From assembly GCA_963576735.1 (NCBI GenBank), contig OY755175.1:18988401-19052400 (forward strand): a DNA stretch of 64,000 bases, written 5' to 3'. The position numbers and the translations under genes are program-made. The notes under the pieces were generated by a model. The model worked only from the letters and a program-made list of their open reading frames with translations. It was not told the DNA's origin and made no database searches. Of this stretch, positions 1 to 9,855 are shown piece after piece. Source of the DNA: Bedellia somnulentella (taxonomy: Eukaryota > Arthropoda > Insecta > Lepidoptera > Bedelliidae). Position 1 is the first letter of the stretch, and every line of letters begins with the position of its first letter.

Positions 1-108
1 AGTACCTATTCAATTGGATGAATACATACATAGAATAGAAAAGAATAATATAAATGTAATACATAGACTATCATTAATACAAATTAATACATAAAGTTCA
101 TTAAATTA

Positions 109-282
109 TCGACACACGGTATTGGGGCTTTTAAGGGATTTTTGGGCGATGCGGCTGGAGACCCATCACCAACAACCTTTACTTTACCATCTTTTCCCCA
201 CTCAACGTCCAAAAGTGGCTGAGGAATTTCTAATTCCTTAGCTCTGGCTACCCCTTGTAGGGATTTATAGCCGTGAGTATAT
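109..282 (+). mobile_element. SINE-A copy, 5'-truncated, with 13-bp TSD
   Basis: The insert starts inside the family (GGTATTGGGGC block) and runs to GCCGTGAGTATAT. It is flanked by the exact duplication GTTCATTAAATTA at 96-108 and 283-295. Truncation at the 5' end plus a target duplication is the signature of LINE-type reverse transcription. It lies inside the OTU composite, so it is younger than that element. Confidence 0.9.
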
Positions 283-664
283 GTTCATTAAATTAATAAA
301 GCTAAAACTCCATTGTATTGCGATAAATATTGTATGAGCGCTCGATAGATGGCGTTGTACCTGTCTGAATCGCTCTATGGTTTCGTTACAAAGCGCAGTG
401 TAAGTAGTACTTCAAAATAATTCGATAATATTCATTTGATACATCTGTCAATGAAAACCCATTTCGAAACTAAAAAATATTGTAGTGATAATTGATATTC
501 GGAGAACTTTACGTGTTATTTAGTTTAGTTTAGTTATAGTTTGTAAGTTAGTAGATATATATTTATTTAGTTAGTTATTTGTTAGTTAGTTTAGTTCTAT
601 TTAGTTTGCATATATATATAAGTTTAAGCCCTATTGTTATAGAAGTAATTGTAAATATAGTGTA

Positions 665-1023
665 ATGGAACGTGAAATATTGTACATAAATGGCGACCTT
701 TGTCCACACAGAGTCATCTCTATTCCTGGAGATGGGTCGTGTTTATTTCATTCGTTGTCATACAGCATGTATGGGAGTTTTCAGTCGTCAAACGATAAGG
801 GAATTTTAGTAGTATCAAAGCTCAGGAGACAGCAATAGCTGAATATAATCGACTCCGAAGTATATATCGCCCAGACTTGTCTACCTTAGAAGTAACGAAG
901 CCTCAGAGAAGAAACAAAAGAGATAGAGACAGAGAATGGGTTCTAAGCAAAGCAGTAGCTGACGTCCAAGAAATTGTGAGGTCACCTAAAAGTAAAAGAA
1001 AGAAATACACTTACAAAAAATAA
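665..1023 (+). pseudogene. OTU-protease-like frame, broken copy
   Basis: The frame opens with the same 42 or so residues as the intact copy at 60535-60921, including the OTU catalytic-cysteine block GDGSCLFHS. After FQS the sequence differs: about 40 bases replace a longer segment and bring an in-frame TAG after 57 codons. Homology resumes at the TEYNRL coding segment and continues to a shared TAA. The OTU family cleaves ubiquitin-like linkages, but this copy lacks most of the domain and cannot encode a working protease. It sits just before the long-TIR element, as in copy 2. Confidence 0.75.
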
Positions 1024-1028
1024 ATGAG

Positions 1029-1724
1029 ATCCCACCAAAAACATTAAATGTAAAAAAATGCCAAGTCTCTCGATGCAGTCTTTCCATCGTAAAAAGTTTT
1101 GAGATCTCATAGAAGCCAAGTCCTATTCAAAATATTTCGTAGTTATAAATCAACATTTAGTAATTGTATCAATAGTTTTCTTTATATTATAATTATAGTG
1201 ACTTGGCAATGAGCACAAATTAAAAGCTGCTTGCTGCCTGGAATTATGTGCAAATGTTACTGACGAGACCAGTGATCAGATTATTTGTTATGTGTGAATC
1301 ATGATGGTCACTACCGACTACATTCTCCAATACAATAATTAAGAATACCTTACGGGCCATCGCTTTATGAAAGTAAATGAATCGAGAGTGCACTAAGACT
1401 GACTGCCGTTGCCGAAATTCGGTTGGGACGACACGGATAAACCAACAGAAAATTAATTTTGTGATATTAATGTTTACGCATGCGGTGTGTGTAACTTTAA
1501 ACTCCTCCAAATATGCCGTTTTATTTGTTTCTTCTTGTGCTCATTGCCAAGTCACTATAATTATAATATAAAGAAAACTATTGATACAATTACTAAATGT
1601 TGATTTATAACTACGAAATATTTTGAATAGGACTTGGCTTCTATGAGATCTCAAAACTTTTTACGATGGAAAGACTGCATCGAGAGACTTGGCATTTTTT
1701 TACATTTAATGTTTTTGGTGGGAT
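1029..1724. mobile_element. Long-TIR (foldback-like) element, copy 1
   Basis: The two ends form an inverted repeat of about 188 bp: ATCCCACCAAAAACATTAAA at 1029 and its complement ending at 1724. They enclose about 320 bp of unique DNA. Open frames inside (1244-1510 on minus, 1377-1571 on plus) are antisense to each other and resemble nothing known, so I do not call them genes. The left flank is the OTU frame's stop region in both copies, while the right flank differs, so this palindrome marks one end of the composite. A two-base AT at both ends may be part of the repeat or a target duplication. Confidence 0.75.
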
Positions 1725-1850
1725 GCACTTTTTTGGCAACGAAGCCGATATTTCAAACAAAAGTTTGATTCTAAATATATTTTTTGTGTATGGTTAATTA
1801 AAGTATATATATATGAATACAAATTAAAATATCTTAAAAAACGAAATCAT

Positions 1851-2106
1851 ACATACATACATATACTAACGGCTATATTTCTCTAGAAGGGATAAATAGA
1901 GCTAAGAAATTATAAATTCCTCAGCCACTTTTGGAAGTTGAGTGGGGAAAAGATGTTAAGAATAAAGGTTTTTGGTGACAGGTCTCCAACCGCATCGCCC
2001 AAAAATCCAATAAAAAGCCCCAATACCCTTAGTCGCCTCTTACGACACCCGTGGGTAGAAAGGGGTAGCGACATTCTAAACCGGCACTACACGGCAATAA
2101 TAAATG
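1851..2106 (-). mobile_element. SINE-A copy, near full length, 14-bp TSD
   Basis: Read on the minus strand it runs from GCCGTGTAGTGCCGG-type head to TATG repeats. The exact duplication AAAAACGAAATCAT flanks it at 1837-1850 and 2107-2120. The head belongs to the subfamily with CCCACGGGTGTCG. The open frame at 1938-2129 is an accidental reading of the element. Confidence 0.92.
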
Positions 2107-2120
2107 AAAAACGAAATCAT

Positions 2121-3104
2121 TTACAGTAATTAAGTTATGTAACCTTATTACACGCTAAAATGTAGCTCTGAAAATTAGGCTGGCCCCGAAATGTCTCTTC
2201 ACTTGAAGTATTGCCATAAAATTTTAATTGTTCTCCAACTTGGGTTTAGGGTTTACAACTTAAACATTAATTAAAGTTAGTGACACTAAAGAGCCAACAC
2301 CAACTCGGGGCAATAAGTAAACAATCATTAATTTACCAAAATCGGAACTATTTCGGGTAACATACCTTTACGGGTTGTATCGCTTAGAATAAATAATTAA
2401 CAACAGAAGGGCAAGCACGAACGCTATTTTATCGACACGATAACGGTTAGAATGAGATGGCAGTATACGATACTAAGTAAGTGTGTAAGAGATGGCTGCT
2501 TTATGGCACGCGATAACTAGTTTAAACACCGCTCGTGTTTCTTCAGCTATTGCTAAGATCGAATGACTTTGAATAGTAATAACGAAGCTTATGTTGTACA
2601 GTAAAAAATTAACTGATCCCCATACCAGATATAAAAGAATACTTTTTTACTTGTGGCTCTAAGCCTTAAAGGGAGTAGCCAAACTTCCGGAAAATACTAT
2701 AACTCGTTTAATTAGCTACAAAGGAAAAAAAGATAGTCTACTAAAAGATGGCTGGTGATGGTTTATAAACCTAACAGTAATTTAAAAACTCTCGTACTCT
2801 TAGACGTGCCATAACGTAAAATTTCTGGATCTCCACATTGCCCAACATTTATTTATAGTCCCAAAGTCATCTAGTTCAAAACCCTTTGAGAATCATGGAA
2901 TGCTGGCTTGGCACTGCACTCAAATATTCCAAATAACGTAACGAAAAAATCATATCGTCTTTTAGTTCTAAGAGAAAGAAATTTATTATTGTTTTTAAAA
3001 TTCTTAATTATTCCAAATAAATATAATCGTATACAAATAATCGTATGTTACCGTTTCAGTTCTAAGGGATAGCAGAGACTATTATTGTAACTCAAAACAA
3101 AGAT
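2121..3104. other. No recognisable feature
   Basis: AT-rich sequence with no convincing reading frame, RNA gene or repeat that I recognise. Confidence 0.5.
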
Positions 3105-3117
3105 GCATGAATTATGG

Positions 3118-3260
3118 CACATACATATACTCACGGCTATAAATCCCTAGAAGGGGTAGCCAGAGCTAAGGAATTAGAAATTCTTCAGCCACTTTTGGAA
3201 AGTTGTGTGGGGAAAAGATGGTAAAATAAAGGTTGTTGGTGATGGGTCTCCAACCGCATC
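3118..3260 (-). mobile_element. SINE-A copy, 5'-truncated, 13-bp TSD
   Basis: It carries the 3' two thirds of the family, ending in the TATG tail, with the 5' end cut at the GATGCGG block. The exact duplication GCATGAATTATGG lies at 3105-3117 and 3261-3273. Confidence 0.92.
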
Positions 3261-3393
3261 GCATGAATTATGGTAGACTGATAATATCGTGTATCGCGCA
3301 GTTTACGATTCTGGTAAACCTCTCAAGGTTTATTGAACATTATTTCCATGCATGGCTTTTTATACTTCACCCTTATTAATTGGAACTAGGCTA

Positions 3394-4166
3394 AGGGCCA
3401 GTTTTTTGATCCGTGGTTAACTCAACAATTTGTTAAATATCGTAACTATTAGTTAGATATCAGCAAAATGCATTTTTGACCCGTTGTCAGAGTAACTAAT
3501 GGTCAAATATCGAACCATTAGTTAAAAAAGTTAACTACTCAGGATTGGAGGGTTAAACAAGATGGCTGGTATAATAGCAGCTGTTTGTCAGACATCTGAG
3601 ATGAATTTGAACATAGTTAGATAATTTGATGTCGAAAGTTCGTCAAAAGAAGAAGACAATGATATTATATTACAATGTGTGTTGATGAGAAGGTTAAAAA
3701 TATTTAGGCCACGCCATCCGCCGTTAGAAACCTATCGAAGGAAGCAGTACTTACTGAAATTGGGAATGATCCTAAAACGCACACTCTCAGTTATTCTCGA
3801 ATAAGTTTAATCAAATGTAACAATCCTTACAAAATTATTCAATTTTTAAAAAGTATTTGAAAGATAGGTATTTTGTATCTTGTATTCCAAATACCTTTTT
3901 AGAAAACTACTTTTATCTGTACCTGCAATACTCTTCTTTAAAGTATCTTCATTTCATCTTGCATTTCAGATACTTTGTATAGGATATCTTATACATCACT
4001 GGTCATTGTTCATTGCACAGGCAACAAATTGACCAATTGTTAAGTTTGACTAAAGTTAAAAAAGACATCAAAAATGGATTTACGATTTAACTACTGGTTA
4101 GTCATTTAACTATAGTCAATGTAACAAATGGTTATATTTTTAACTCCGGATCAAAAAACTGGCCCT
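3394..4166. mobile_element. MITE-like element with perfect 20-bp TIRs
   Basis: The ends are AGGGCCAGTTTTTTGATCCG at 3394 and its exact complement ending at 4166. Similarity continues inward into a GGTTAAC-like block. Inside are AACTAATGGT-type repeats in both orientations and no transposase frame, so it is non-autonomous. The flanking triplets TAA and TGA would fit a degenerate PIF/Harbinger target site, but that assignment is tentative. Confidence 0.75.
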
Positions 4167-4450
4167 GAGTCAATGATACAAACTATTATAGGATTAGCTC
4201 TAGTAAATAAAGGTCCATTCCGTATGCCCAACTTTTGCGAACACTTATTATATGTGAGATAATATTAGAGCTACTTTCATGAAAATTCAGAAGAGATAAT
4301 ATATTTTTGTCAGAAAGTAGCAAGAGGCAATCTGTTTCCAAAGTCCCGCCCCGTGACATTTGGAATCTAAGTCGAAAGAAAATGTTTGTGTTTAGAACTA
4401 GGTTCTTTTAGAGATTTGACTTGCCTAAATTCATATTATTAACTCTCATA

Positions 4451-4694
4451 ACGCTGTGTAGCGTCGGCTTAGAATATCCCCCATTTCTTCCGGTGGGTGT
4501 ACGTTAGAGACGACTAACGGTATTGGGGCTTTTAAGGATTTTTGGGCGATGTGGTAGGAGAACCATCACCAACAACCTTTATTTTACCATCTCTTCTCCA
4601 CTCAACTTTCCAAAAGTGGCTGAGGAATTTCAAATTCCTTAGCTCTGGCTACCCCATCTTGGGATTTATAGCCGTGAGTATATGTATGTATGTG
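4451..4694 (+). mobile_element. SINE-A copy, full length
   Basis: It has the CTGTGTAG-type head, the GGGCGATG middle and the GCCGTGAGTATATG tail. ACTCTCATA occurs at 4442-4450 and 4695-4703 as a 9-bp duplication. The open frame at 4542-4847 is incidental. Confidence 0.88.
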
Positions 4695-4923
4695 ACTCTC
4701 ATAGGCGTAACCGTAGACTATCGATTGCAAATTTTTACAATGCTGACAAATTTCTCTTGCAATCACACTATCGCCGTATCGTACGAATGCATTTTTATGT
4801 ACAACTCAGCCATGCGGGTTTCCTCATTCAGGAATCAGGAATTTTAACGTTTATCTGAATTTCAGATGTTTTTTCTTACCGATTACGATCTTTATAAATA
4901 TAACACATATGTATGTAATATAA

Positions 4924-5124
4924 GTGCCGGCTAAGAATGTCGCTACCCCTTTCTACCCACGGGTGTCGTAAGAGGCGACTAAGGGTATTGGGGATTTTCG
5001 GGCGATGCGGTTGGAGACCCATCACCAAAACCCTTTATTTTAGTGGCTGAGGAATTTTATAATTCCTTAGCTCTGGCTACCCCTTCTAGGGAATTATAGC
5101 CGTGAGTATATGTATGTATAATAA
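4924..5124 (+). mobile_element. SINE-A copy with internal deletion
   Basis: This copy has the CCCACGGGTGTCG subfamily head and lacks about 40 bp before GTGGCTGAGGAA. TAATATAA at 4916-4923 and 5125-5132 is a possible 8-bp duplication. Confidence 0.8.
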
Positions 5125-5134
5125 TAATATAACA

Positions 5135-5300
5135 AAAGTGATAGTGGGTAGAATACAGCTTCTCGTGCAGACGTTGAGGGTTCAAATCCTGAGCCAGGCC
5201 TACACCAATCTGTCTTTTCTAAATCATCAGGTGACAATGTCACGTGGTGTTCAGAAGTATTAGTACCTCTGCCAATCCCTATGTACAGCGTGAACGTTTA
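5135..5300 (+). mobile_element. SINE-B (tRNA-derived) copy, internally deleted
   Basis: The head reads as a tRNA-like promoter: an A-box-like GATAGTGGGTAGAA and a B-box-like GGTTCAAATCC. The body jumps from TTGTCTTTTCTAAA-like sequence to the CACCTGGTGTTCAGAAG block and ends in a degraded hairpin and GCGTGAACGTTTA. It lies directly after a SINE-A copy. Confidence 0.78.
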
Positions 5301-5565
5301 AGTTAAGTTAGTTAAATAATAGATTTTTTAGAATAAGCACATTGATTGAGGATTGAAGCACCCTCCGCATCGGAAGCAAAGTTCAGCACAAATTCAGCAC
5401 AAATTAAGCTATCAATAATGTTTGATGACCATGAGGAGGATCTAATGGAATAATTCGTAGGTGGTAAGAAACACATCGCCAAAGATTTTTTTACCAAGCT
5501 TTGGTCATGTTGAGTTTTTTTTGATGTGATGTGAGTATGATTCCTTAATAGAACATTTTTAAAAT

Positions 5566-5940
5566 GATAACATAACATAATAACATAAACGTTCACGCCG
5601 AATATCCCCGAAGGGGTTGGCAGAAGTACTAATACTTCTGAACATCACGTGACTTTGTCACCTGGTGTTCAGAGAACCCACGTTTTGCATGGACAGTGTA
5701 CTCACGTGATAGGGGGCAGGCCTATCGCCGTTTTGTACGAATACACTGTCACATGACTAAGTACAACTCAGCCATGTGGGTTTCCTCACGATGTTTTCCC
5801 TCACCGTTAACAACCATGATAAATTAACCACACATATGTCTTTTAGAAAAGACAAATTGGTGTAGGCCCGACCCAGGATTTGAACACTAGTCGTTTGCAC
5901 GATAACCGAGTGTTCTACCCATTGGGCTATTACGGTTGCT
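5566..5940 (-). mobile_element. SINE-B (tRNA-derived) copy, near full length
   Basis: Read on minus: tRNA-like head with TAGCCCAATGGGTAGAA and GTTCAAATCCTGG, a conserved body, then the hairpin CCCCTTCGGGG, CGGCGTGAACG and TTATG repeats. TTTTTAAAAT occurs on both sides (5556-5565 and 5949-5958) and may be the target duplication. The 5312-5596 open frame on minus is not a gene. Confidence 0.85.
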
Positions 5941-6026
5941 TATTATTATTTTTAAAATAGGTGATGTTTTTAGCTATAACTATGTAAAAAGTTAGATAAT
6001 AAGGCTATATCTTTTGAATCTTAACT

Positions 6027-6065
6027 GTCTAGTAGCGGCTTAGAATAGCATTAACTCAGTACATT
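6027..6065 (+). repeat. SINE-A head fragment
   Basis: About 38 bases resemble the GTGTAGTGTCGGCTTAGAAT head and then diverge. Confidence 0.45.
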
Positions 6066-6207
6066 GATTGGGTACAGTGATTCTAGTATCTAAACATAGT
6101 TTACATTAATTATTTTTTTCAATTTAGTCCACATTTATATTTTTAGGAGCTAGGTAAGGTATGAGCAGATTATTTTATTATTTATTTTACGTTATTTTAA
6201 ACTGTGC

Positions 6208-6454
6208 TGTCTAGTGTCGGCTTAGGATAGCACTACCCCAATTCTTCCGGCGGGTGTACGTAAGAGGCGACTAACGGTATTGGGGCTTTAAAGGGATTTT
6301 TGGGCGATGCGGTTGAAGACCCATCACCAACAACCTTTATTTTACCATCTTTTCCCCACTTAACTTTCCAAAAGTGGCTGGGAATTTCTGATTCCTTAGC
6401 TCTGGCTACCCCATCTAGGGATTTATAGCCGTGAGTATATGTATGTATGTATGT
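6208..6454 (+). mobile_element. SINE-A copy, full length
   Basis: Complete head, middle and TATG tail with few changes. It lies about 40 bp before another SINE-A in the same orientation. Confidence 0.85.
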
Positions 6455-6495
6455 TATGAATATTTTTTGGTTTTCTACAACTGGTTTTTGGTTCT

Positions 6496-6746
6496 GTGTA
6501 GTGTCGGCTTAGAATAGCACTACCCCATTTCTTCCGGTGGGTGTACGTAAGAAGCGACTAACGGTATTGGGGCTATCAAAGGATTTTTGGACGACGCGGT
6601 TGGAGACCCATCACCAACAACCTTTATTTTACCATCTTTTCCCCACTCAACTTTCCAAAAGTGGCTGAGGAATTTATAATTCCTTAGCTCTGGCTACCCC
6701 TTCTAGGGATTTATAGCCGTGAGTATAAGTAAGTATAAGTAAGTAC
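6496..6746 (+). mobile_element. SINE-A copy with variant TAAG tail
   Basis: Full-length copy in which the tail has become TAAGTA repeats instead of TATG. It ends just before the truncated LINE that follows. Confidence 0.85.
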
Positions 6747-6783
6747 AATAGTATTGTGGTCTAATTGAATTGAATTGATTCTA

Positions 6784-8451
6784 ATTTTTGAAAATCATTT
6801 TATAAATACCCCCACTCAGACAACAGAGAAATTAAATTCATGTCCCCAAAAAGTTGAGTTGTTGGAACAAAATGTTACCAAAACAACAGCACAGTTTTCT
6901 TTCAAGTATGTTGACAGTAATGATATAATTAAAAAATTTAAAACCATTAATCTTAAAAAAACCGAAGACATAACAGGAATGTCAGTTTTCTTCATAAACA
7001 GAATAATAAATATAATCGCTCCCCATTTAACGATACTTTTTAATAAATGTATAGATATAGGAGAATTTCCAGACTGTATGAAGTTAAGTAGGCTCATCCC
7101 ACTACATAAATCAGGAGATAGTCAGGACTTTACCAACTATAGGCCTATTTCTATTTTACCAGTTCTCAGTAAGGTTTTCGAGAAAATCATGTCCAACCAA
7201 ATGCTTTCATATTTCAATAAAAATAATATATTCCATGACGAGCAATATGGTTTTACTAAAGGTAGGTCTACTGTAGATGCAGGAGTGTCACTAATGAAAC
7301 ATATTTTTAATTCATGGGAAAACTCCCGGGATGCGTTAGGTATATTTTGTGACCTCACAAAAGCTTTTGATTGTGTAAAAAAGGAAATAGCGTTGACTAA
7401 ACTTAAATATTACGGTTTTGACGAGCAAGCACTGAAATTAATGGCATCATATCTTGATAAAAGAACTTTAAAGGTAGATATTAATGGAACCACGTCGAAA
7501 GGATCGGAAATAGAGATGGGCGTTCCTCAAGGTTCTATACTTGGCCCATTACTGTTTCTGATTTATATTAATGATTTACCATTTATGGTACAAAAGTATT
7601 CTGAGATAGTTATGTTTGCAGATGACACATCTTTAATATTTAATGTAGCGAGATCCTCTACATCTCTTGACGACGTAAATAAAGCTATCTCACTGGTATT
7701 GCATTGGTTTACTGTAAATAACCTGGTTCTGAATGCCAAAAAAACTAAATGTATTAAATTTACTTTACCGAATGTTAGGCAAGTTGACGCCAATATTTTT
7801 ATTGACAGTGAAAAAGTAGAATTAGTGAAAGAGACAAAATTCCTAGGGATAATAATTGATTCTAAGTTGCAATGGGGACCCCATATACTAACACTTTCTA
7901 AAAGGCTGAGCTCAGCAGCGTATGCCGTGCGTAAGATTAGAGAAATAGCAGACATAGAAACAGCTCGCATTGTTTATTTCAGTTATTTTCATAGTATTAT
8001 GTCGTACGGTATTTTATTATGGGGTAAAGCGGCTGATGTTCATAAAGTTTTTGTCTTACAAAAGCGAGCTATCCGATCTATTTACATGTTAAGGTCGAGG
8101 TATTCGTTGCGCGAAAAATTTAAAGATATTGGCATTTTAACTGTCCCTTGCCAATACATATTTGAGAATTTAATGTATGCCAAAAAGAATATAGGCCAAT
8201 TTAGTAAAGTTAGTGATAGGCATACTGTTAACACTCGGAATAAGGAGAAACTTAACGTACCGAAGTGGAGACTTAATAAAATAAGTAACTCCTTTATGGG
8301 ACTATCCCTGAAAATGTTCAATAAACTCCCTTCTGACATATTGGAATTGCCTGTGGCATCTTTTAAAAAGGCACTAAAAGCCATGCTTTTAAAGAAATCT
8401 TACTATAGTGTTCAAGATTTTTTAAACGACAAGGACCCAACGCGCACATGA
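6784..8451 (+). CDS. LINE reverse transcriptase fragment, open to its stop
   Basis: This encodes the RT and C-terminal part of a LINE ORF2, which copies element RNA into DNA at a nicked target. Counting from the non-native ATG at 6775, motifs are: NYRPISILPV near residue 121, motif A DLTKAFD at 193-199, GVPQGSILGP at 249-258 and the catalytic FADD at 281-284. A basic C-terminal region follows to the TGA. The endonuclease domain is missing because of 5' truncation. The frame has no internal stop and its motifs look functional, unlike the longer sister copy at 37030-39903, which carries damage in motif A. Without its own promoter and endonuclease it is probably inert. Confidence 0.85.
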   Translation: MFENHFINTPTQTTEKLNSCPQKVELLEQNVTKTTAQFSFKYVDSNDIIKKFKTINLKKTEDITGMSVFFINRIINIIAPHLTILFNKCIDIGEFPDCMKLSRLIPLHKSGDSQDFTNYRPISILPVLSKVFEKIMSNQMLSYFNKNNIFHDEQYGFTKGRSTVDAGVSLMKHIFNSWENSRDALGIFCDLTKAFDCVKKEIALTKLKYYGFDEQALKLMASYLDKRTLKVDINGTTSKGSEIEMGVPQGSILGPLLFLIYINDLPFMVQKYSEIVMFADDTSLIFNVARSSTSLDDVNKAISLVLHWFTVNNLVLNAKKTKCIKFTLPNVRQVDANIFIDSEKVELVKETKFLGIIIDSKLQWGPHILTLSKRLSSAAYAVRKIREIADIETARIVYFSYFHSIMSYGILLWGKAADVHKVFVLQKRAIRSIYMLRSRYSLREKFKDIGILTVPCQYIFENLMYAKKNIGQFSKVSDRHTVNTRNKEKLNVPKWRLNKISNSFMGLSLKMFNKLPSDILELPVASFKKALKAMLLKKSYYSVQDFLNDKDPTRT

Positions 8452-8828
8452 CCATGTCCGTAAAGCTATAAATCTTCCCTCGTTATTCCCAGGAATAATT
8501 GTCTGGTGAGTATTTTTCTGCTCACGTTATGTGATTGGTTTTTGTGATGGACAATTTATTTTAATTATGTCAAACTAGCGTTTGGTTTGGTCGCATAGAA
8601 AATCTTTTGTAAAGTAAAAACATGTTTATAAACTGAAATTGTACAAACCATATTTTGAAAAAATGAAAAAATTTGAATGTAAAGAGTTTCTTTGTTGCTT
8701 CTTCTCTTTACGAACACCTTCCGAAGCAACGGATTAACGATTAATTTAAAACTTTGACGTTCAAAAAATGTTAGTATTTAACTTTATTTTGAAAAATAAA
8801 CTTTTTGACTTTTTTGACTTTTGACTAA
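6784..8828 (+). mobile_element. CR1/Jockey-group LINE, 5'-truncated copy
   Basis: The sequence is closely similar to 38207-40256. Homology starts at the ATTTTTGAAAATCATTTTA block and ends in a tail of TTTTTGAC repeats. Only the reverse transcriptase half and the 3' region are present. I could not find a clear target duplication. Confidence 0.88.
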
Positions 8829-9109
8829 TGAACTGGCGCAAAAATACGAATAGCTAAAGATTTTCTATTGTTGAATTTTAAAATCCGTGAGTATCGTTCG
8901 AATAACCAATGGTTACTTTAACACAGGTCATTGGGTATTGGCGAGAGAGATTTAGTTTTAGAGTTTTTACCAATAATACATATCTAGAAATTAGGTGCAG
9001 CTGAAACAATATTTTGGAAAAGCGGTATTAGATCTATCATGTATTAATGTATATACGGTATGAAGATTTGACTCAAAAACCCAGCCTTATATTTTTTGTC
9101 GACTGTACA
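8829..9109. other. No recognisable feature
   Basis: AT-rich spacer between the LINE tail and a SINE-A fragment. Confidence 0.5.
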
Positions 9110-9225
9110 TACTTACATACATATACTCACGCTTATAAATCCCTTAACGGGGAAGCCAGAGTTTTGGAATGGGAAATTCCTCAGCCATTTTTGGAAGTTG
9201 ATTGGGGAAAAGATGGTAATAATAA
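9110..9225 (-). mobile_element. SINE-A copy, 5'-truncated
   Basis: Tail and 3' half only: TATG repeats, degraded hairpin, CAGCCATTTTTGGAAGTTG, then AT-rich flank. A further SINE-A head remnant lies at about 9325-9368 in plus orientation. Confidence 0.8.
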
Positions 9226-9369
9226 ATAAATAAATGTTTTCGACTGTAAAATATGATAAAGTAAAAGTAGTGAACGTTATTTTATTTAAAGAGTTCCATC
9301 TTTGTCCATTGTAAGCCGTACTATTGTAAAGTGCTTTAAGAGGCGACCTTAGGATTTGGAGCTTTTCAG

Positions 9370-9560
9370 TTTCTTTAAATAAATAAATAAATAAAAATTC
9401 TTTATTCATAACCCACAGCAATACATCAAAACATCAAATACATATTAAAATAGGCTAGGTAGCAAGCTACAAGTACAATTTTTGTATTAATATTTTCAAT
9501 ATTAGGCACATATAAGAAAATAGGTTAACTAATCTTACTTCAAGAGAATATAGACCCCTG
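9370..9560 (-). repeat. Probable LINE 3'-end fragment
   Basis: On the minus strand it ends in AATAAAG followed by TTTA repeats, the usual look of a retroelement 3' end. No coding remnant was recognised, so the family is unknown. Confidence 0.4.
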
Positions 9561-9845
9561 ACCTCAAAGGTATTATTAATAAAAAATTGAAGCCAGAATT
9601 GAGAGTTGAATGAATGATCCGACCCGTCACTTATCCTTTATTTACAAGTCTTTTCCCAACCTAATACATAAATAAGCTTACGAATTTTACATTCTGAAAG
9701 TCTTGATTTCCATTTTTTTTACTTTAGGTAGGTAAAAACTGAAACATTGTTATGGATTTAATAAAACACGTTATGAATTGGAAGAAATGATTGGTTTGTC
9801 ACAGATTTTGGAGTATAAGGGCATTCTAAAATTTAAATAATTATA
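9561..9845. other. No recognisable feature
   Basis: Nothing identified. Confidence 0.45.
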
Positions 9846-9855
9846 AAAAATACAT

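Larger units (their letters stand above)
1..1028 (+). mobile_element. OTU-bearing composite element, copy 1 (window-truncated)
   Basis: This stretch matches, in inverted orientation, the region 60530-61405 at the other end of the window. Both copies hold a leader rich in TTAGTTAGT-like repeats, an OTU-type reading frame, and then the same long-inverted-repeat element at the same junction. Copy 1 starts at or before base 1, so its outer end is not visible. A SINE-A copy has inserted at 109-282 with a 13-bp duplication. No Rep, helicase or transposase is seen. OTU peptidases are known in some Helentron-type transposons, but membership there is only a guess. Confidence 0.6.

Noticed and set aside
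1244..1571. 88- and 64-codon frames inside the long-TIR elements
   Set aside because: The two frames are antisense to each other, occur in both copies only because the copies are similar, and have no known motif.
6775..6783. ATG at 6775 as the true start of the LINE protein
   Set aside because: It lies before the point where homology with the sister LINE begins; the copy is truncated and the ATG belongs to flanking DNA.
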